Shown here in pieces: positions 63,732 through 64,000 of a stretch of DNA of 64,000 nucleotides; within the stretch, counting starts at the first letter, position 1, and each line of letters begins with the position of its first letter. The stretch lies in assembly GCA_037952775.1 (NCBI GenBank), contig JBANAY010000003.1:23374001-23438000 (forward strand), in the 5' to 3' direction. The position numbers were made by a program, and so were the translations under genes. The notes beneath the pieces were generated by a model. The model saw nothing but the letters and a program-made list of their open reading frames with translations, had not been told where the DNA came from and ran no database searches. Source of the DNA: Clonostachys chloroleuca. Lineage: Eukaryota > Ascomycota > Sordariomycetes > Hypocreales > Bionectriaceae.

Positions 63732-64000
63732 ATGTCCCAATCCTCTGCCACTACTCCTATGAAACTCGCCGCAAACGCTTCTCATCACCAAGAGACAGAA
63801 GATATACAGCTAGAATCTGTATCTATCAACATTCCTCAGCCTCAGCCTGACTATTATCCTCCTATGGAGGAGGAGGATGTCGAAAAAGCTAGCGACTCAG
63901 GAGCAGCCGTACTAAGCACACCAGCCAGCTGTACAGATGGTGTCTCTAATGCTTCGAGCCAGATGGACTATATCTCTGGGCGGAATGGTGAAACTAGCTC
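63732..64000 (+). CDS. 5' part of an uncharacterised acidic protein (runs off the window)
   Basis: Open from ATG 63732 to the window end. The N-terminal 89 residues are Ser/Gln/Glu-rich (MSQSSATTPMKLAANASHHQ; PPMEEEDVEKASDSG), probably disordered. The start has purine at -3 (AATTATG) and an AT-rich upstream region. No domain visible yet. Confidence 0.55.
   Translation, partial: MSQSSATTPMKLAANASHHQETEDIQLESVSINIPQPQPDYYPPMEEEDVEKASDSGAAVLSTPASCTDGVSNASSQMDYISGRNGETS

Noticed and set aside
1..64000. DUF3435 tyrosine-recombinase captain
   Set aside because: I looked for a captain among the long frames and the spliced pseudogenes and found no convincing R...H-x-x-R...Y arrangement. Absence by eye is weak evidence.

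Overview
The window looks like an accessory, repeat-rich region of a filamentous ascomycete (Pezizomycotina) genome. The evidence is short introns (about 40-70 bp) with GT...CTAAC/CTGAC...AG signals, TATA-type core promoters, and typical fungal accessory families: DUF3723, RING-patatin, ferric reductase, JmjC, Clr5, PD-(D/E)XK nuclease-like, fungal C2H2 proteins, a LaeA-like methyltransferase and fungal multi-TM proteins. I see no rRNA, tRNA or CRISPR array.

Most of the larger genes are broken. Their frames are otherwise continuous and their introns can still be traced, but they carry in-frame stops, nearly all TAA or TAG. These are explained by C:G to T:A changes at CpA (CAA/CAG to TAA/TAG, TGG to TAG), the pattern left by repeat-induced point mutation (RIP). 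In three cases a paralogue inside the window still has Trp at the stop position. A second class of lesion is a one-base shift at C6-C7 tracts, which could also be an assembly error.

Layout. 1-5 kb: PD-(D/E)XK pseudogene, a Cys-rich gene, and a junction between a B-family fragment and a truncated APH-like kinase. 5.1-6.0 kb: array of an ACTAGT/ACTGGT motif. 6.1-7.4 kb: nucleotidyltransferase-like gene whose inverted paralogue lies at 62.5-63.5 kb. 7.4-16.0 kb: inverted duplication of a divergent gene pair, here called A and B (A- B+ ... B'- A'+), each pair separated by tandem repeats. 16.6-21.1 kb: Myb-like/Clr5 pseudogene and a JmjC gene with one stop. 21.3-32.3 kb: two multi-TM proteins, a Cys-rich gene, a one-TM protein, an intact LaeA-like methyltransferase and an unnamed gene. 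33-44.3 kb: minisatellites, a five-exon unnamed pseudogene, two C2H2 loci and an ankyrin gene. 45.1-53.6 kb: an ABC-transporter last exon, then adjacent DUF3723, RING-patatin and ferric-reductase pseudogenes. 54.1-55.8 kb: BRCT-like/coiled-coil pseudogene. 56-64 kb: mostly intact small genes, two of them with MADS-like or coiled-coil sequence.

The adjacent DUF3723-patatin-ferric reductase block is the characteristic cargo set of Starship giant transposons. I therefore read the core as a decayed Starship-like element or a nest of them. No DUF3435 tyrosine-recombinase captain is recognisable here, so element ends are not defined. Other unexplained structures are near-identical perfect palindromes at 21.2 and 55.9 kb, a third long palindrome at 37.1 kb, and the duplicated A/B divergent module.
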